A stretch of DNA of 64,000 nucleotides from Neptunicoccus sediminis (GTDB lineage Bacteria > Pseudomonadota > Alphaproteobacteria > Rhodobacterales > Rhodobacteraceae): assembly GCF_001719615.1 (NCBI RefSeq), contig NZ_MDVX01000017.1:1-64000 (forward strand), given 5' to 3'. Below the pieces are notes generated by a model. It had not been told where the DNA came from and did not search any database. It was given only the letters and a program-made list of their open reading frames with translations. Within the stretch, counting starts at the first letter, position 1. Every line of letters begins with the position of its first letter. Below are positions 62,444-64,000 of this stretch, in pieces. The position numbers and the translations under genes were made by a program.

Positions 62444-63429
62444 TGGAACCGCTACTCAAAGTCGAAAACCTTCGCATTGAACTGACCACCCGCACGGGCG
62501 TTGCCCCTGTGATCGACAACCTCTCGTTTGAACTTGGCGCTGGTGAAAGCATCAGCTTTGTCGGGGAAAGCGGCTGCGGCAAATCCATGACGGCACTTGG
62601 CATCATGGGGCTGCTGCCGGAAAAAGTGGGACGGATTGCATCCGGTTCTATCAATTTTAACGGAGAGGAGCTGACCACGGCCACGGCCAAACGGTTACGC
62701 GATATTCGCGGCAATGACATCTCTATGATCTTTCAGGAGCCGATGACATCGCTTAACCCTGTGTATACTGTAGGCGAACAAATCGCTGAAGTGATCCGCG
62801 CCCATCAGGGACTGTCGCGCAAAGCGGCATGGGATCAGGCGATTGAACTGCTCGATGCGGTGCGTATTCCGAACGCCAAAGGGCGGGTTTCGGACTATCC
62901 TTTCCAGATGTCCGGCGGCCAGCGCCAGCGTGTGATGATTGCCATCGCACTGGCCTGCGAGCCGAAAATCCTGATCGCGGACGAACCCACGACGGCGCTC
63001 GATGTGACGGTACAGGCGCAAATTTTCGACCTGTTGAACGATATGAAACGCCAGACCGGGGCCTCTATCATCATGATTACACACGATATGGGCGCGGTGG
63101 CTGAAATGGCCGAACGCATGATCGTGATGTATGCCGGACGCAAGGCCGAAGAAGGTCCGGTAGAGCAGACAATCGAACACCCGCGCCACCCTTACACGCG
63201 GGGGCTGATTTCCTGTGTACCTCATATCATGTCCAATATTTCCGAGGAACGTCACGCCCTGACAGAAGTGCCCGGCATCGTGCCGAGCCTGTCGGATTTC
63301 GGTCAGAACCGCTGCCTGTTTGCCTCGCGGTGCAACATGGTGACGCAAAAATGCCTTGAGGAAAGACCGACGGAGAAACCCTTCGCGAACGGACAAAAAG
63401 CGGCCTGCTGGTACGCAGAGGAGGTATGA
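62443..63429 (+). CDS. Peptide-type ABC transporter ATP-binding protein (DppD-like)
   Basis: A 328-residue ATPase. Walker A is GESGCGKSM near residues 43-51, Q-loop MIFQEPMTSLNPVYTVGEQI, signature MSGGQRQRVMIAIAL near 163, Walker B ILIADEPTTALDVTVQ and H-loop ITHDMGAVAEM. The C-terminal oligopeptide-type extension with RHPYTRGLISCVPHI and the Cys-containing CLFASRCNMVTQKCLEERP occurs in Dpp/Opp ATPases and can hold an iron-sulfur cluster (Cys at about 289, 296, 303, 321). It works with the next ATPase as a heterodimer. Confidence 0.94.
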   Translation: MEPLLKVENLRIELTTRTGVAPVIDNLSFELGAGESISFVGESGCGKSMTALGIMGLLPEKVGRIASGSINFNGEELTTATAKRLRDIRGNDISMIFQEPMTSLNPVYTVGEQIAEVIRAHQGLSRKAAWDQAIELLDAVRIPNAKGRVSDYPFQMSGGQRQRVMIAIALACEPKILIADEPTTALDVTVQAQIFDLLNDMKRQTGASIIMITHDMGAVAEMAERMIVMYAGRKAEEGPVEQTIEHPRHPYTRGLISCVPHIMSNISEERHALTEVPGIVPSLSDFGQNRCLFASRCNMVTQKCLEERPTEKPFANGQKAACWYAEEV

Positions 63430-63431
63430 GC

Positions 63432-64000
63432 ATGAGCAATGAAACACTGGTATCGGTCGAAAACCTTGGCGTGCGCTTTGCGGTAAAACGGGGCGGCGGC
63501 TGGGGACAAGCCTCTTATCTCTATGCTGTGGATGACGTCAGCTTTGAGATCAAACGGGGCGAAACCCTTGCAATTGTGGGCGAAAGCGGTTCGGGAAAGA
63601 CCACCACGGCGCTGGCCGTGGCCCGTCTGGTAGAGGCGTATACGGGCAAGGTGAACTTGGATGGCACCGATTTCCTGGCGCTCGATCCTGAAGCATCGCG
63701 TCTGGCGCGGGCCAAGATGCAATTCATCTTTCAGGATCCCTATTCCAGCCTCAATCCTCGCCTGCGGGCTGAACAAATCGTGCGCGAACCGCTCGACAGT
63801 TTGGGCACGATGGACGAGACGGAAAAGAAAAAGATCGTGGACCGTCTGTTTGCCGAAGTGGGCCTACGCCCGGAGCAGCAGCGCCTGTTCCCCCACCAGT
63901 TTTCCGGCGGTCAGCGCCAGCGTATCGGCATTGCCCGCGCGCTGGCCACCCAACCGGACCTGATCATCTGCGACGAAGCGGTTTCCGCGCTGGATGTAGC
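63432..64000 (+). CDS. Peptide-type ABC transporter ATP-binding protein (DppF-like), 3' end cut by window
   Basis: The first 189 or so residues are visible. Walker A is GESGSGKTT near residue 50, Q-loop FIFQDPYSSLNPRL, signature FSGGQRQRIGIARAL and the start of Walker B LIICDEAVSALDV. Two in-frame ATGs exist. GGAGG is seven bases before 63432 but only one base before 63426, so 63432 is the likely start; 63426 overlaps the upstream stop. The C-terminus and anything after it, such as a binding-protein gene, lie outside the window. Confidence 0.93.
   Translation, partial: MSNETLVSVENLGVRFAVKRGGGWGQASYLYAVDDVSFEIKRGETLAIVGESGSGKTTTALAVARLVEAYTGKVNLDGTDFLALDPEASRLARAKMQFIFQDPYSSLNPRLRAEQIVREPLDSLGTMDETEKKKIVDRLFAEVGLRPEQQRLFPHQFSGGQRQRIGIARALATQPDLIICDEAVSALDV

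Overview
The window reads as a marine alphaproteobacterial chromosome segment, most likely Rhodobacterales (Roseobacter-type). The pointers are MipZ, the gene order ffh-GNAT-chorismate mutase-rpsP ... rimM-trmD-rplS-rpmE, a complete beta-hydroxyaspartate cycle (BHAC) cluster, PuuD-type urate oxidase and RTX proteins ending in DFLF. Nearly all DNA is coding. No CRISPR array, prophage or integrase was seen.

Layout. 1-123: right end of an IS66-family element, inserted in and truncating an asmA-like gene (to 2119). 2.3-4.0 kb: a DMT exporter and mipZ. 4.2-16.4 kb: translation and SRP genes (rpmE, rplS, trmD, rimM, rpsP, ffh) on the minus strand, interrupted by a plus-strand pair of ABC exporter half-transporters and by bluB. 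16.6-25.4 kb: redox and regulatory genes (azoR, DMT, ArsR, tRNA-Met, GST, an RTX protein, TetR, DsbA/FrnE, a CMD-family protein, an FAD/NAD(P)-binding protein), with a striking pair of palindromic operators at 23599-23638. 25.4-35.4 kb: two large sensor kinases, DUF2254, a sulfotransferase-like protein, an orphan Fbp-type permease and tRNA-Thr. 35.7-42.1 kb: a 1045-aa secreted GEVED protein, a phospholipase D-like enzyme and a second sulfotransferase-like protein.

42.2-58.0 kb is the metabolic core. It holds puuD (urate oxidation), a LysR regulator, a second RTX gene, allA (ureidoglycolate lyase), a xanthine/urate-type permease, maeB, gap, bhcD-bhcC-bhcB-bhcA with the divergent regulator bhcR, and allE (ureidoglycine aminohydrolase). 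Read together: purines are imported, urate is opened, ureidoglycine and ureidoglycolate yield glyoxylate, the BHAC condenses two glyoxylates into oxaloacetate, and MaeB and GAPDH connect C4 acids to pyruvate and gluconeogenesis. The allantoin-forming and allantoin-opening steps are not in the window.

58-64 kb: an OmpA-family protein with a long charged region, a small secreted protein, and a dipeptide/oligopeptide-type ABC transporter operon whose last ATPase runs off the window. Predicted cis-elements include an operator-overlapped bhcA promoter, a CtrA-like box plus a lux-type box upstream of RTX and allA, several terminators and two tRNA promoters. No wholly new multi-gene system could be demonstrated. 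The best leads are the purine-to-BHAC coupling with its predicted operators, the TetR-type operator pair, and the RTX/allA intergenic control region.
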